Below are positions 33,799 through 42,799 of a stretch of 64,000 nucleotides of DNA, piece after piece. Under the pieces are notes generated by a model. It ran no database searches. It worked only from the letters and a program-made list of their open reading frames with translations, and was not told the DNA's origin. The DNA is taken from the NCBI RefSeq assembly GCF_002563695.1, contig NZ_PDJI01000004.1, forward strand, positions 930,001-994,000, in the 5' to 3' direction. The DNA comes from Georgenia soli. GTDB taxonomy: Bacteria; Actinomycetota; Actinomycetes; Actinomycetales; Actinomycetaceae. Both the position numbers and the translations under genes were made by a program. Every line of letters begins with the position of its first letter. The stretch's first letter is position 1.

Positions 33799-35331
33799 CT
33801 AATCCCTCAATAGAGGCTGGCCATATCTCGCCCCCGCGGTTGGTTTGGTGAAGACGACAGCGACCCCGAGAAGGACGACGGACACCAGCCAGCTAAGCAC
33901 GACAAAGCCATCTCCAAACGGCACCGGGATCCACTCAACCCCATCGAAGGGAAGCGGCGCTCGGTCGAAACGAGCAAACCACGCTTCCGCACCGTAGACG
34001 TATCGCCACATATACCAGGTGAGCGAGACGGTATTCACCGCGCCGAACACGATTACCGACACGCGCACAAGTCGCCGCCTCGACGCGTCCGGCAGATTGT
34101 CAAACTGGAAGTACGGCGTCAGAAGAACGATGAACATAGCAACCGCTGGGAGCCAATATCGTCCCTGCCATCCGAAACCAGTCAGCATGCTGTAGGCGCC
34201 CACAACCAACACTGAACCACAGAGGAGCGCTGGAGCCACCCAAACGCCTCGCCGTTTTTCCCTGACTGCAATTGCGAGAATTACCAGAGCAGCCACTGTC
34301 GAGATCCAGATAGCGGTCAGCAAAGGCGGGAGCGTGACGTCCCACCCCATCCAACCCACCATCTGGGTGAGCAGAGGCCCGAATTTCATCACGATGAGGA
34401 CAACTTTGACGAGTAGCGGCAGGGACCCCCAGTCAACGTTGGGATCCTCTTCACCGATCCGCCGAGTCTGAAGCGAGTAGTAAAGCCAACCTAGTGCGGC
34501 GACTAAATTTAGGACGAGCACTGCTTGCGTGAGTCCGCTGAGAGCGCGGAATGGTATTGCCCGCGCTCCGACCGGCACCAGCAGAACCATCGAGAGGAGC
34601 CCTGCCCAAGCGACGCTCAGCGGCCTTGTCCATGTGAGGGCCACCATCGACACAATGAGCACGCCCTGGATGTACGCAGGAACACGAACGCCCCGTCGAA
34701 CGTGGTCACCCACAGTTGCGCATGCAGCAGCAGCCAGTATCGATCCAGCGATCTCAAACCCGTTCGGATTAACCGCTGAGAAGAGTGAGAGTGCGGTAGG
34801 CGTTGCAGCCGCCACCAGGGGCAAGATAGCGGCGCCAATACCGAACGATCGCCTTAGCAGTGCGAAAGCACCAACAACCATTGCCATAGAGGCGAACCCC
34901 GAGAAGATACGAGCAAGATATAAGGCCGAGAAGCCCGACAGATCGAGAGACAGAGCGGTCCGCATGACGCCACCAACGGCGGCATAGTACAGCGGGGGGT
35001 AGCGAGTCATGTAACTGACGTCGTCAACAGAAGAAGCGTCCGCACTAGGCTCGATCACCATCCCACAAGTCGGCGTCGCACTTAGGTTTCTCGCGTAGCA
35101 GTCTTCTTTCGGATAATGATAGAGATCAGCTGGCACGGTTACTTTGACAAGTGTGACTCCGTTATCATCAACGATGGTCGACTCACGTCCGGGGAGCGTC
35201 TGCCCCGTGGCCGTGCCCCACGCGTACACAATGTGCGCCGATTCATCAGGGCTGGCCCCGACCGGAGAGGCGGTAGCCCACGCGAACGCGACACCCAGAG
35301 CACCGAGTAGTGCGATCACTGAAGCTTTCAT
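33799..35331 (-). CDS. DUF2142 family polytopic membrane protein (GT-C-like)
   Basis: A 510-aa protein with about ten to twelve TM helices. After the first helix an outside loop carries SPVGASPDESAH (22-33; D29, E30, H33), matching the same motif in the second DUF2142 protein here (46329-47909). DUF2142 belongs to the GT-C-type superfamily, whose first outside loop holds catalytic acids, so an extracytoplasmic polyprenyl-sugar-dependent glycosyltransferase is plausible. The gene is noticeably AT-richer than its neighbours and has an AT-rich upstream leader. The 253-base gap to the DPM1-like gene contains only a weak 6-bp hairpin (33614-33631). Confidence 0.82.
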   Translation of the reverse strand: MKASVIALLGALGVAFAWATASPVGASPDESAHIVYAWGTATGQTLPGRESTIVDDNGVTLVKVTVPADLYHYPKEDCYARNLSATPTCGMVIEPSADASSVDDVSYMTRYPPLYYAAVGGVMRTALSLDLSGFSALYLARIFSGFASMAMVVGAFALLRRSFGIGAAILPLVAAATPTALSLFSAVNPNGFEIAGSILAAAACATVGDHVRRGVRVPAYIQGVLIVSMVALTWTRPLSVAWAGLLSMVLLVPVGARAIPFRALSGLTQAVLVLNLVAALGWLYYSLQTRRIGEEDPNVDWGSLPLLVKVVLIVMKFGPLLTQMVGWMGWDVTLPPLLTAIWISTVAALVILAIAVREKRRGVWVAPALLCGSVLVVGAYSMLTGFGWQGRYWLPAVAMFIVLLTPYFQFDNLPDASRRRLVRVSVIVFGAVNTVSLTWYMWRYVYGAEAWFARFDRAPLPFDGVEWIPVPFGDGFVVLSWLVSVVLLGVAVVFTKPTAGARYGQPLLRD

Positions 35332-35499
35332 CCGCTATACAACCCTTTTTAGAAATTTTGATTGTCGACCAAACGGTCGCAGGAAGCGTCCCGGTTACGC
35401 GGGAACAGAACACACAGCAGTCATCGACGCCGTGGAGTCTACATCCCGTGCCGTGCCCGCCGACTACCTCGCTACCTGCATGCGCGGTGAAGAACCCAT

Positions 35500-35518
35500 T
35501 AGGTGGGCACGCCACCTA
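35500..35518 (-). other. Small inverted repeat downstream of the double-GT4 gene
   Basis: taggtgg-gcacg-ccaccta lies 38 bases past the stop at 35556 on the minus strand, in the 224-base gap before the DUF2142 gene. It has a short stem and no clear T-tract, so it is a weak terminator candidate; nothing else is seen in the gap. Confidence 0.35.
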
Positions 35519-35555
35519 CGGGAGAAACCCGCACGCCAGGAGGCAGCACTTCGGC

Positions 35556-38123
35556 TCAGCCGAACCGCTTTCGCACCGTCTTCACGGTCTTGTCTAGAAC
35601 CGCGCGAGTTCCCCCCGCTCGGTAAACGCGGTGCGCCGTCGCGGCCTTCACCATTAAGGGGTGGCGAAGCAACGAGCCTGGCAGGCGCGATGTTGCCCCC
35701 GGGACAGCGTACGGCTCAACAAACGCCTCCGCGGCGGACAGCGGCTCGTCGTCCGCCACCTCCGTCCACTCAGTGGACCTCCGCCGGGAGCCGTGCAGGC
35801 GCACGTGCTCCGCAGCTGCGAGAAGGTTCGCCAGGTAGACCGGGCCCTGCACGTGCGGGGACCAGCGCAGGAGTGCCTCGCGCCGCGCCTGGGTGCCCAT
35901 GCGACGACGGAGCGCAGCATCGTCGAGCAGCGCGAAAAGAGCCGCCGCCCAGTCGTCGCCAGTCTTCGCCAGAATGCCCGTCCGACCAGAATCGATAGCC
36001 TCGCGGAACGGTTCAGTCGAAGACGCAACGACCGGGGTCTCGACGAGGGCTGCCTCCAGCCACTTGATCGCGGACTTCGCCTCGTTGAACCGGCTGTCCT
36101 GAGTCAGCGGTGCCAGGCACACGTCGACGTCGCGGAGAAGACCCGGCAGCTCGAGCCAAGGCGTGAACGGGAGCCGTTTGACGCGGTCAGCCACCAGTTC
36201 AAGAGCCGGCGTGGGCTGGAGATGGCCACCGAGCCACAGTTCGATGTCCGGTCTTTCGCGCATGACGCGCAGGACCGACGGTTCCACTGCTGCCCAGTCC
36301 GCGTCGTGCGTCGTCGTGCCGGAGAAGTATCCGATACGCAACGGACCCTCCGCCCGCGTCCGCCGCAGCGCGTCGTCGCTCGCCTGGGCGAGGAGTGTGC
36401 CGACGCCGTTGTTGAAACGACGGGCGGGCAACCCCGTGGTTGCGGTCGCGTGGCGGCACAGCTCCGCCGTGGAGCCGATGAACATGTCCGTGGCCTCCAT
36501 GGTGGTGCGGTAGCGCGCCACGCCGTGCCACCACAGATCCACCTCAGCCTGCGGGAGCGATGCGAGCCCATGGACCTCGTTCTTGAGGTTCGGGTCGAAG
36601 ATCAGGTCATCGACGTCATAGAGCACGGGTATCCGGCGCTCGCGCCGTCGGATGGCGTCGATGAGGTCGAGCACCTGGAACGTCGCGGGCACGCGGTAGA
36701 ACACCACGGCGTCCGCACGCTGCACGAGCGTAACGAGCTCAGGGTCGCGGTAGTGGCGCACCTCGACTTCGAGACCAAGCATCCGCAGGGCCTCGGCGGG
36801 CAGATGCGCGCGGTACCGCAGAGGGGCTCCCTGGATCCCGACGACAAACACAACCCGGCGCATGATTTGCAGCTCGGCCGACCGGAGCAGCGAGTCGTCG
36901 GCCTCGGGCTCGACGTCTCCTGCCGGCAGGGCAAGCTCAGCGTAGAGGTCGACCAGTCCTCTTGCTTGGTCCGCGAAGGGGCGGATGGGGGTCGCGGATC
37001 CCTGATTCGTGAGCATGCGCGCAGCCGTCGGCTCGGATACGAGCAGCCGTAGCGCCGCGGCCAGCGCTTCGGCGTCGCCTGCCGGCACCACCAGTCCGTT
37101 GCGTCCGTGGTCGACGGCCTCCTCAGGTCCTAGCGTGTCGGAGCAGACGACCGCCAGGCCAGCGTCGAGCGCCTCCCGAGTCAGAATGGAGTGCGACTCT
37201 CGCATGATCGACGGCAGGACGAGAATTTCGTGCTCCGAGAGCACGTCGCTCAGTTCCTCAGGGCGGTAGGCCGGTTGCAGCCTCACCTGCGGCGGCAGCC
37301 CGGGAGGACGGCGGTCTACCCCGTAAACGTCAAGACGCCATCCCGGTATGCCTGTGAGATCGCCGACGGCCTCCGCGAGGACGTCGAACCCCTTCATCGG
37401 GTCCGCTCCGCCCGCGAACATCAGTCTCAGCGGACCGTCAGCCGCCTCGGGGACGCCGGCCGGGTCAGCCCTCCGGGCCACTTCGTCCGGGAGTCCGTTC
37501 TCGTCGACTCTCACCTTCTCCGCGGGGACGCCATTGGCGATGAAGACTCTGGCCGCACTAGCGGATGGCGCGAGTATGGCGTCGGCGTACTGAAGGAACG
37601 GCATGAGGTTGTCGTTGCGGGCACGCAGCCAACTGTGGTCGACCGCACAGGCGCACGTTCCGCAGTCCACGACCAGCGAACATGGCCGATAGTCCGAGGT
37701 AGCTAGAAATTGTCTGGCGCAGAACCACCAGAAATCGTGCATGGTGACAACTACCTGAGCACCGGACTCCTTCGCCGCACGGACAAGTGAGCCGCCGAGC
37801 GTCTGCAACGAATGGAGGTGAACCACATCCGGTCGGGTATCAGCAAGCCAGTTCCGGAAGTCCGCCTCAACGTCGGGATTGAGACTGTTACGAGGGTCGC
37901 TCCACGCGGTCCAAGGCGTGGTGACGATCCAGCGGACTGTGACACCTGACTCCAAGACGTCGGTCCAGGTCTCGAGCGGAGTTCGAGAGTCATCCAAGTG
38001 ACCAGCGTAGACATAACTTTCGTGACCCGCCTTCGCTACAGCGTCGGCGATTCGGTGCGGCACAAGTGTGCCGCCACTTACGAAGTTGGGAGGGAAGTGG
38101 GCAGAGACTTGGACGACGCGCAT
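35556..38123 (-). CDS. Bifunctional glycosyltransferase: two GT4-type domains in tandem
   Basis: An 855-aa protein. Residues 1 to about 400 form a complete GT4 enzyme: QVSAHFPPNFVSGGTLVPHR, PDVVHLHSLQTLGGSLV, LMFAGGADPMKGFDVLAEA and the donor motif ESHSILTREALDAGLAVVCSD. A second GT-B-like unit spans about 430-800 (FVVGIQGAPLRYRAHLPAEAL, RRERRIPVLYDVDDLIFDP, PLRIGYFSGTTTHDADW, RFNEAKSAIKWLEAALVETPVV). A basic C-terminal tail follows. It probably adds two sugars in sequence to the growing glycan. The start ATG is preceded by no strong ribosome site. It is divergent from the coiled-coil/GT2 pair. Confidence 0.87.
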   Translation of the reverse strand: MRVVQVSAHFPPNFVSGGTLVPHRIADAVAKAGHESYVYAGHLDDSRTPLETWTDVLESGVTVRWIVTTPWTAWSDPRNSLNPDVEADFRNWLADTRPDVVHLHSLQTLGGSLVRAAKESGAQVVVTMHDFWWFCARQFLATSDYRPCSLVVDCGTCACAVDHSWLRARNDNLMPFLQYADAILAPSASAARVFIANGVPAEKVRVDENGLPDEVARRADPAGVPEAADGPLRLMFAGGADPMKGFDVLAEAVGDLTGIPGWRLDVYGVDRRPPGLPPQVRLQPAYRPEELSDVLSEHEILVLPSIMRESHSILTREALDAGLAVVCSDTLGPEEAVDHGRNGLVVPAGDAEALAAALRLLVSEPTAARMLTNQGSATPIRPFADQARGLVDLYAELALPAGDVEPEADDSLLRSAELQIMRRVVFVVGIQGAPLRYRAHLPAEALRMLGLEVEVRHYRDPELVTLVQRADAVVFYRVPATFQVLDLIDAIRRRERRIPVLYDVDDLIFDPNLKNEVHGLASLPQAEVDLWWHGVARYRTTMEATDMFIGSTAELCRHATATTGLPARRFNNGVGTLLAQASDDALRRTRAEGPLRIGYFSGTTTHDADWAAVEPSVLRVMRERPDIELWLGGHLQPTPALELVADRVKRLPFTPWLELPGLLRDVDVCLAPLTQDSRFNEAKSAIKWLEAALVETPVVASSTEPFREAIDSGRTGILAKTGDDWAAALFALLDDAALRRRMGTQARREALLRWSPHVQGPVYLANLLAAAEHVRLHGSRRRSTEWTEVADDEPLSAAEAFVEPYAVPGATSRLPGSLLRHPLMVKAATAHRVYRAGGTRAVLDKTVKTVRKRFG

Positions 38124-38326
38124 AAACAGACTCGGTTCGCAGGTTCGGCAGGCAACCTGCGCCCCTCTCCCTTCCCGTCACTCATCTTGGGTCACGATGC
38201 CTAGCACGGTCGCAGCCGTCCCGTAGTTACGAGCCACCGCTGCTCCTTCACGCGCACTGAGCATCCCAAGACAGCCTAGCCGCGGGTGAACTACGCGGCG
38301 GGGCGCCGGCGCAGTGGGACGTCCCC

Positions 38327-38332
38327 TAACGT
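38327..38332 (+). promoter_or_regulatory. Putative -10 box of leaderless coiled-coil gene
   Basis: TAACGT ends 6 bases before ATG 38339 (and directly abuts the alternative ATG 38333). The 209-base divergent gap shows no other feature. Confidence 0.4.
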
Positions 38333-38338
38333 ATGCCC

Positions 38339-38734
38339 ATGCCCTACAGCCCAGACAACGAGTTCGAGGCATACTGGCGAAGCATGCTGGTCGAGCGTGA
38401 CCGGGCGACCCATCTCGGTGAGGCAGACCGGACGCTGCAACTTGAGCTCGAAGGTCTCCGTACGCACTGTGCCGAGTTGACCGCGGCCCTTACCCAAGCA
38501 CGGGCTGCGATCGTCGTGCGCCACGAACTGCTAAAGGATCAAGCTGCGGCGCTCTCGGAGAAGGAGGAGGCGCTCAGTGTGGCCCGAGCTGCGGCTGCGG
38601 CGGCAGCTGAGCGAGCCGGAGCAGCAGAAGAAGCATACGAAGCGGTGGTCACGTCGCGGCGGTGGCGCTTGTGGAATCTGCCCGCGAACGTCGCAGCAGG
38701 CGGTCGACGAGTTCTTACCCGGCGCATGCAGTGA
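38339..38734 (+). CDS. Small coiled-coil protein coupled to a glycosyltransferase
   Basis: A 131-aa protein: an Ala/Glu/Leu-rich coiled coil over about residues 25-100 (RTLQLELEGLRTHCAELTAA and EEALSVARAAAAAAAERAG) then the C-terminal element VVTSRRWRLWNLPANV. That element resembles the SxRWRLTxPLR linker found in long actinobacterial glycosyltransferases, where coiled coil and enzyme are in one chain. Its stop shares one base with the ATG of the GT2 gene (TGATG). It may be a detached membrane- or chain-length-associated partner. ATG 38339 is preferred because TAACGT lies 6 bases before it; ATG 38333 is the alternative. Confidence 0.7.
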   Translation: MPYSPDNEFEAYWRSMLVERDRATHLGEADRTLQLELEGLRTHCAELTAALTQARAAIVVRHELLKDQAAALSEKEEALSVARAAAAAAAERAGAAEEAYEAVVTSRRWRLWNLPANVAAGGRRVLTRRMQ

Positions 38735-40203
38735 TGATCAAGCCGCTCCTCAGTCTCGTAGTCATCGACGAGCAACACGACGTGACCGCGAGGTCGGCCA
38801 CGGAACAGTCCTTCGCTGCGCAGGGTGCAGGCCCGTGGGAGTTGGTCGTCGCACCAGAAGGGACGACCGTTTCGCAGTCGGTTGATGTCGCTGTCGGGCG
38901 GACAACGGGCAGATATGTGGCCGTCATAGCCGCCGGTGACCGGCTCGAGCCCGGAGCGCTAGAGGCGGTCGTCAGCGTGTTGGCACCGGACGACGAGCCC
39001 GACGTTGTCTACACAGATGAACAGTGGGCCGCGGACGAAGGCGCGGGCGTATTCGCGAAGCCGCGCTGGGTACCCCGGTACCTCGACGCGTACCCCTATC
39101 TCGGGCGCCTCTGCCTGGTGCGCCGCGACGTCTGGGACCGCATAGGCGGACTACGCGAGGATTTCGCACCCGTGCGCGAGTGGGATCTCGCCCTCCGGGC
39201 GACTGAAGTCGCCCATGAGGTGCGCCACGTCCCTGTGGTGGGACTCACACGTGCGACGGCCCCAATCATGGACGAGGTCGCGGTGGAAGCGGGGCGCCGT
39301 GCGGTGAGCGCCCGCTACCAGAGGCTCGGGGTCCCAGTCGTGGTGGAGTCCACAGGGCACGGAGACAGCGCCGAGCCTGGGTTTGTGCGCGTTTGGCGTC
39401 AACCCAGCGACATTCCGCTCGTCTCGATCGTGGTGCCCACGGCAGGTAGCCGGCGTGAACTCCGAGGCTCAGAGACGCTGCTCGTCACCAACGCACTGCA
39501 GTCGATTCTCGATCGAACGGCTTATCCGAAGTGGGAAGTCGTCCTGGTCCCGAGCGAGCACACACCGAAGGAGGTGCTCGATGAGTGCGCCAGCCTTCTC
39601 GGTGACCGCCTACGAATTGCTTCGGTACGCGGGACGTTTAATTTCTCGCGCTCCGTCAACGTGGGCGTCGGCGCGGCCGCTGGTGAGTTCGTGGTACTCC
39701 TCAATGATGATACCGAGGTGCTGGAGCCACGCTGGCTTGACCGAATGATCGCCGTAGCAAGCGAGAATGGCGTGGGCGTCGTGGGCGCCAAGTTGCTTTT
39801 CGACGACGGCACCATCCAGCACACGGGTGTCACCTTCGGGAACGACGGCGAGGCGATGCACCTGCACATCTTCGAACAAGACGATGCGGGCTACTTCGGC
39901 TCGAAGGTGGTGGACCTCGATTTCCTCGCGGTCACCGGGGCCTGCATGTTGGTGGCTCGTGACGTTTTCGCCGAGGTAGGCGGATTCAACGAATCTTTGC
40001 CATTGAACTACAACGACGTTGATTTCTGCCTGAAGGTGGGGGCCACGGGGCGCCGGGTCGTCTGCACCCCCTTTGCACGGCTGCACCATTTCGAGTCAAG
40101 CAGCCGAGTGGCTCGGATCGAGGACTACGAGCGTTCTGCTCTTGCGTGGTGGAACCCACGCAAGATGCTGGATCCATACGTCAACGTGCGGGGACTGACA
40201 TGA
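38734..40203 (+). CDS. GT2 glycosyltransferase with two GT-A-like halves
   Basis: A 489-aa protein. The N-terminal half (about 1-200) is a GT2-like fold with VTARSATEQSFAAQG, GRYVAVIAAGDRLEPG and PYLGRLCLVRRDVWDRIGGL. The second half (about 220-489) is a standard GT2 domain: PLVSIVVPTAGSRRELRG, FVVLLNDDTEVLEPRWLDRM, VVGAKLLFDDGTIQHTGV and NYNDVDFCLKVGATGRRV. Such tandem proteins are common in O-antigen and rhamnan loci. ATG 38734 overlaps the stop of the coiled-coil gene. A 25-bp tandem duplication surrounds the stop codon. Confidence 0.86.
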   Translation: MIKPLLSLVVIDEQHDVTARSATEQSFAAQGAGPWELVVAPEGTTVSQSVDVAVGRTTGRYVAVIAAGDRLEPGALEAVVSVLAPDDEPDVVYTDEQWAADEGAGVFAKPRWVPRYLDAYPYLGRLCLVRRDVWDRIGGLREDFAPVREWDLALRATEVAHEVRHVPVVGLTRATAPIMDEVAVEAGRRAVSARYQRLGVPVVVESTGHGDSAEPGFVRVWRQPSDIPLVSIVVPTAGSRRELRGSETLLVTNALQSILDRTAYPKWEVVLVPSEHTPKEVLDECASLLGDRLRIASVRGTFNFSRSVNVGVGAAAGEFVVLLNDDTEVLEPRWLDRMIAVASENGVGVVGAKLLFDDGTIQHTGVTFGNDGEAMHLHIFEQDDAGYFGSKVVDLDFLAVTGACMLVARDVFAEVGGFNESLPLNYNDVDFCLKVGATGRRVVCTPFARLHHFESSSRVARIEDYERSALAWWNPRKMLDPYVNVRGLT

Positions 40204-40218
40204 CGTCAACGTGCGGGG
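40178..40218 (+). repeat. Short tandem duplication across the stop codon of the GT2 gene
   Basis: A 16-bp sequence (acgtcaacgtgcgggg) occurs at 40178-40193 and again at 40203-40218, 25 bases apart. The stop codon at 40201-40203 lies between them. It looks like a 25-bp tandem duplication with slight decay. Confidence 0.7.
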
Positions 40219-40232
40219 GCCGACGCGACTAG

Positions 40233-41588
40233 TCAGACACGACGCTTCGCCAGGCGCCAATGGATCTTGTCGATCACCGCGCGAGGGCCTGAGCTCCGGA
40301 GATAACGCCACGTTGCCGTGGCGTCCAGTCGGACTCGAGTCGTCAGCGGCAAGGACATGAAGTCGACGGCTGTTCCGCCCAGGCGTTGGGAGTCCTTCGC
40401 GCGCTGCGGGTCTCGGCAGAACTTCAGCAGCGGCTCGAGCACTACGGGCCAGGTGTACTGCTCCGCGACCCTCGCTACGTTTACACGTGCCGCCTCCCGC
40501 GCAGAGTCGTTCGTCAGCAAGTGCGTGAGGGCTTGCGCCATAGCGTCGACGTCAGCCGGCGGCACCGTTGCGCCCAGGCTCTCTGCAGCGACAAGATCAC
40601 CGAAGGTGTCGCCCGCACTGGTGACGATCGGCAGGTTCGCCCAGAGGTAGTCGAGAATGCGAGTGCGAAAGCTGAACGCCGTCTCGATGTGCTCGAAGTG
40701 AGCACTAACGCCTACATCCGCGTCAAGTAGATAGTCGGCTCTGCGTGCGTAAGGAACCCAGTCTTCATTGAAGAAGACGTGTGTCCCGGTGAGGCCAAGC
40801 TTGTCGGAGAGGTGGCGTGTCCTTGTCGCCATGGCCATCTCAGGCACGTCCGGATTGGGGTGTTTCATACCCATGAAATAGAGACGCACCTCAGGAACGC
40901 TCTGGCGGACCTGGTTGATGGCCTTCACCACCGTCACCGGGTCGAACCAGTTGTAAACGCCGCCCCCCCAAAGCACGACTCTGTCCTCCGCGCTGATGCC
41001 CGGCACAACACCCTTGATTGCCGGCGCTCTCCGTTGCGGGGCCGAGGAAGCCGTACCGAAAGGCACGACTGTGATGAGAGTGCGCATCGACGGGTCGGCG
41101 TCGTAGGTCTCCGGGTTGACTCGGCCGGAGGCCGCCAGGTGACCGAGCCAAAGGTCTCGTTGCTTCTCTGAGGCACATAGGAAGAAGTCGCCTCGCGCAG
41201 TCTGGGCACTGAGCTCACGCAGCGCGTTGGCGAGCGAGGCGTGCCGCTGCTCAGTGGGCTTGTATCGTTCCACCTCAAGCGACTCCAGATGGAACGGGTC
41301 GTAGAGGTCCAGGACTATTACCTGCTCAGCCTGCTGCAGCCATGGGAACGTCTGCATGACGAAACCTTGAATGATCACGATGTCGGAACGGTCTACCTCG
41401 CCACGGAAGTCGGACACCGTGACATGGCGCGTGGTGAAACCTTCGCCAACGCGATCACAAGTTCCGAACGTCACGAGACGGACTTGATGCTCGTCCGACA
41501 ACGCTGACGATATCTCCCACGCCCTGATCGCCGGTCCAGCCATGCGCTCGGCCAAGGTGTCGAGAGTGACGACAAGCACGCGCGCCAT
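40233..41588 (-). CDS. GT4-type glycosyltransferase of the Wzm/Wzt operon
   Basis: A 451-aa GT-B enzyme starting MARVLVVTLDTLAERMAGPA. It has VVLWGGGVYNWFDPVTVVKA, HVFFNEDWVPYARRADYLLD, the donor-site segment FEHIETAFSFRTRILDYLWA and NLPIVTSAGDTFGDLVAAES. Donor and acceptor are unknown. The ATG shares one base with the stop of the Wzt-like gene (TGATG), so it is the last gene of an export operon and probably acts on the exported polymer. It converges on the GT2 gene (30 bases between stops). Confidence 0.86.
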   Translation of the reverse strand: MARVLVVTLDTLAERMAGPAIRAWEISSALSDEHQVRLVTFGTCDRVGEGFTTRHVTVSDFRGEVDRSDIVIIQGFVMQTFPWLQQAEQVIVLDLYDPFHLESLEVERYKPTEQRHASLANALRELSAQTARGDFFLCASEKQRDLWLGHLAASGRVNPETYDADPSMRTLITVVPFGTASSAPQRRAPAIKGVVPGISAEDRVVLWGGGVYNWFDPVTVVKAINQVRQSVPEVRLYFMGMKHPNPDVPEMAMATRTRHLSDKLGLTGTHVFFNEDWVPYARRADYLLDADVGVSAHFEHIETAFSFRTRILDYLWANLPIVTSAGDTFGDLVAAESLGATVPPADVDAMAQALTHLLTNDSAREAARVNVARVAEQYTWPVVLEPLLKFCRDPQRAKDSQRLGGTAVDFMSLPLTTRVRLDATATWRYLRSSGPRAVIDKIHWRLAKRRV

Positions 41589-42799
41589 CAGGCTGGCCCC
41601 ACTTCAACATGGCGGGGCGCCTGCCACCTCGACTCGGTGTGGATGTACCCGCCCCACCAACGCTGCTTTCCGCTCTCGACGGCGAACCGGGCGCTGTCCC
41701 GGACCTGGTCGTAGACGTGCTGCGTGGTGCTGTCGGTCAGTGTGGTGATCACGACGTAGTTCCCGGGTGCGAACGCGACCTCAGGAGCGTGGCAGTCTAC
41801 GTAGCCCCTACCCCGTACAGTCCCGAGTTTTGGGCCGTGATCGAATGTGTTGGACGCCCACAAGTATGTGCCGTCTGTGCTCTCGATCCCGACACCGATG
41901 ACGGGATCCGTAACCGGCTTCTCGACCCTGTAATGCACGCGTATGGTCAAGTCCTCTCCCGATCGAATAGGCCGCGTGGGGCCCTCGGAGCTCATGACCT
42001 CGACGTCTTCGACAACCATTTCTGCCGAGCCCCAGTGTGATCGTCCCTGCTCGTCTAGACGCGTGCTACCACGGGTTGAGTCGAGGTAGCGTTCCAGGAC
42101 ACCGCCAGCCTCGCCTACCTCCATAAGCTTCCCGTGCTGCAGCCACGCCGCCTGGTCGGCCATCGCTCGAAGCTGGGGCATCGAGTGCGAGACCACAACA
42201 ACGGTCCGGCCCTCGCGGCGGAACTGTGCGAACTTCTCGGCACACTTGTCCTGGAAAGCGGCATCTCCCACCGCGAGCACCTCGTCGACCAGGAGTATCT
42301 CCGGATCGACGTTGATAGCTACGGAGAAGCCGAGGCGCACGTACATCCCGGAGGAGTAGTTCTTCACAGGCTGATCGATGAACTCCTCGACGCCGGAGAA
42401 GTCGACGATCTCATCGAACTTCCGGTCGATCTCAGGTCTAGTCATGCCCAGAATCGAACCGTTGAGATAGACGTTGTCACGCCCCGACAACTCCGGGTGG
42501 AACCCTGAGCCAACCTCGAGGAGCGCCGCAACCTTGCCATTGGCGGCGATGGACCCCTTGTTCGGGTAGAGAATTTTTGCCATGCACTTCAAAAGTGTGG
42601 ACTTGCCAGAGCCGTTATCTCCCACCAGCGCAAAGGTGGATCCTTCGGGTATATCGAAAGTGACGTCGTCGAGCGCCCAGAAATCCTCATGCACGGATCG
42701 TCGTCGTCGCATGATGGCGCTCTTAAGCGTCTGGTTTCTTTCGTGATAGACGCGGAACTTCTTGGAGACGTGCTCCACCGCTACGGCTGTCGTTGTCAC
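41588..42799 (-). CDS. Polysaccharide ABC exporter ATPase, Wzt-like, with carbohydrate-binding C-terminus
   Basis: A 403-aa protein. The N-terminal nucleotide-binding domain has Walker A GDNGSGKSTLLK (60-71), the signature NYSSGMYVRLGFSVAI, Walker B ILLVDEVLAVGD and the H-loop VVVVSHSMPQL. The C-terminal 150 residues (PIRSGEDLTIRVHYRVEKPV and FAPGNYVVITTLTD) match the Wzt C-terminal beta-sandwich that recognises the finished polymer end in O-antigen export. It pairs with the permease encoded just upstream (4-base ATGA overlap). It would drive export of an undecaprenyl- or decaprenyl-linked glycan across the membrane. Confidence 0.94.
   Translation of the reverse strand: MTTTAVAVEHVSKKFRVYHERNQTLKSAIMRRRRSVHEDFWALDDVTFDIPEGSTFALVGDNGSGKSTLLKCMAKILYPNKGSIAANGKVAALLEVGSGFHPELSGRDNVYLNGSILGMTRPEIDRKFDEIVDFSGVEEFIDQPVKNYSSGMYVRLGFSVAINVDPEILLVDEVLAVGDAAFQDKCAEKFAQFRREGRTVVVVSHSMPQLRAMADQAAWLQHGKLMEVGEAGGVLERYLDSTRGSTRLDEQGRSHWGSAEMVVEDVEVMSSEGPTRPIRSGEDLTIRVHYRVEKPVTDPVIGVGIESTDGTYLWASNTFDHGPKLGTVRGRGYVDCHAPEVAFAPGNYVVITTLTDSTTQHVYDQVRDSARFAVESGKQRWWGGYIHTESRWQAPRHVEVGPA

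Noticed and set aside
35366..35380. Short inverted repeat cgacc-aaac-ggtcg upstream of the DUF2142 gene as an operator
   Set aside because: A 5-bp arm is too short to support a site in the absence of a regulator gene or repeats elsewhere.
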